Shown here piece by piece: positions 6,971 to 6,985 of a DNA stretch of 6,985 nt. The stretch spans positions 1 to 6,985 of the forward strand of contig JAEYWB010000442.1 in assembly GCA_023429275.1 (NCBI GenBank), in the 5' to 3' direction. The stretch's first letter is position 1. The number at the start of each line of letters is the position of its first letter. The notes under the pieces were generated by a model, which saw only the letters and a list, made by a program, of their open reading frames with translations, searched no databases and was not told the DNA's origin. A program made the translations under genes and the position numbers. Source of the DNA: Planctomycetota bacterium. Lineage in GTDB: Bacteria; Planctomycetota; Planctomycetia; Planctomycetales; Planctomycetaceae.

Positions 6971-6985
6971 CGGGCGGTGCCGCGC

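Noticed and set aside
1..6985. CRISPR arrays, tRNA/rRNA genes, insertion sequences or attachment sites
   Set aside because: I saw no regularly spaced repeats, no tRNA-like or rRNA sequence, no transposase and no duplicated ends on either strand.

Overview
The window is G+C-rich DNA with mostly G or C at third codon positions. It carries three genes, all on the + strand: the 3' part of a secreted-type sulfatase, a complete PLP-dependent aminotransferase, and a very large membrane-anchored FtsK/SpoIIIE-like ATPase. A sulfatase of the GKWGLG type, weak or absent Shine-Dalgarno sequences, loose gene spacing and a coiled-coil FtsK-like giant together suggest a planctomycete. This is an inference from gene content; no marker gene is present.

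Layout. Bases 2-1162 encode the last 386 residues of a family S1 (arylsulfatase-type) sulfatase; its start, signal peptide and formylglycine motif lie upstream of the window. A 107-base gap follows. Bases 1270-2562 encode a 430-residue fold-type I aminotransferase with all the usual cofactor and carboxylate-binding residues. A 319-base gap (2563-2881) contains two clear inverted repeats and an alternative, Shine-Dalgarno-preceded start for the next gene. Bases 2882-6970 encode a 1362-residue protein with a helical coiled-coil N-terminus, a two-helix membrane hairpin, an 11-residue-periodic coiled coil, and three tandem FtsK-type ATPase modules. Only 15 bases remain after its stop.

The point of interest is the last gene. 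Its three ATPase modules can be recognised by eye because each repeats the same order of elements, but only the middle one keeps Walker A and Walker B; the first and third have lost both. The general plan (two membrane helices plus three tandem ATPase modules) recalls the EssC/EccC motor of type VII secretion. The N-terminal part is coiled coil rather than FHA or a ubiquitin-like domain, and the intact module is the second rather than the membrane-proximal one. What it moves (DNA, protein or nothing) cannot be told from the window.

Nothing shows that the three genes work together. They share a strand but have substantial gaps, and the sulfatase (catabolism of sulfated glycans), the aminotransferase (amino-acid metabolism) and the motor have no evident pathway link.
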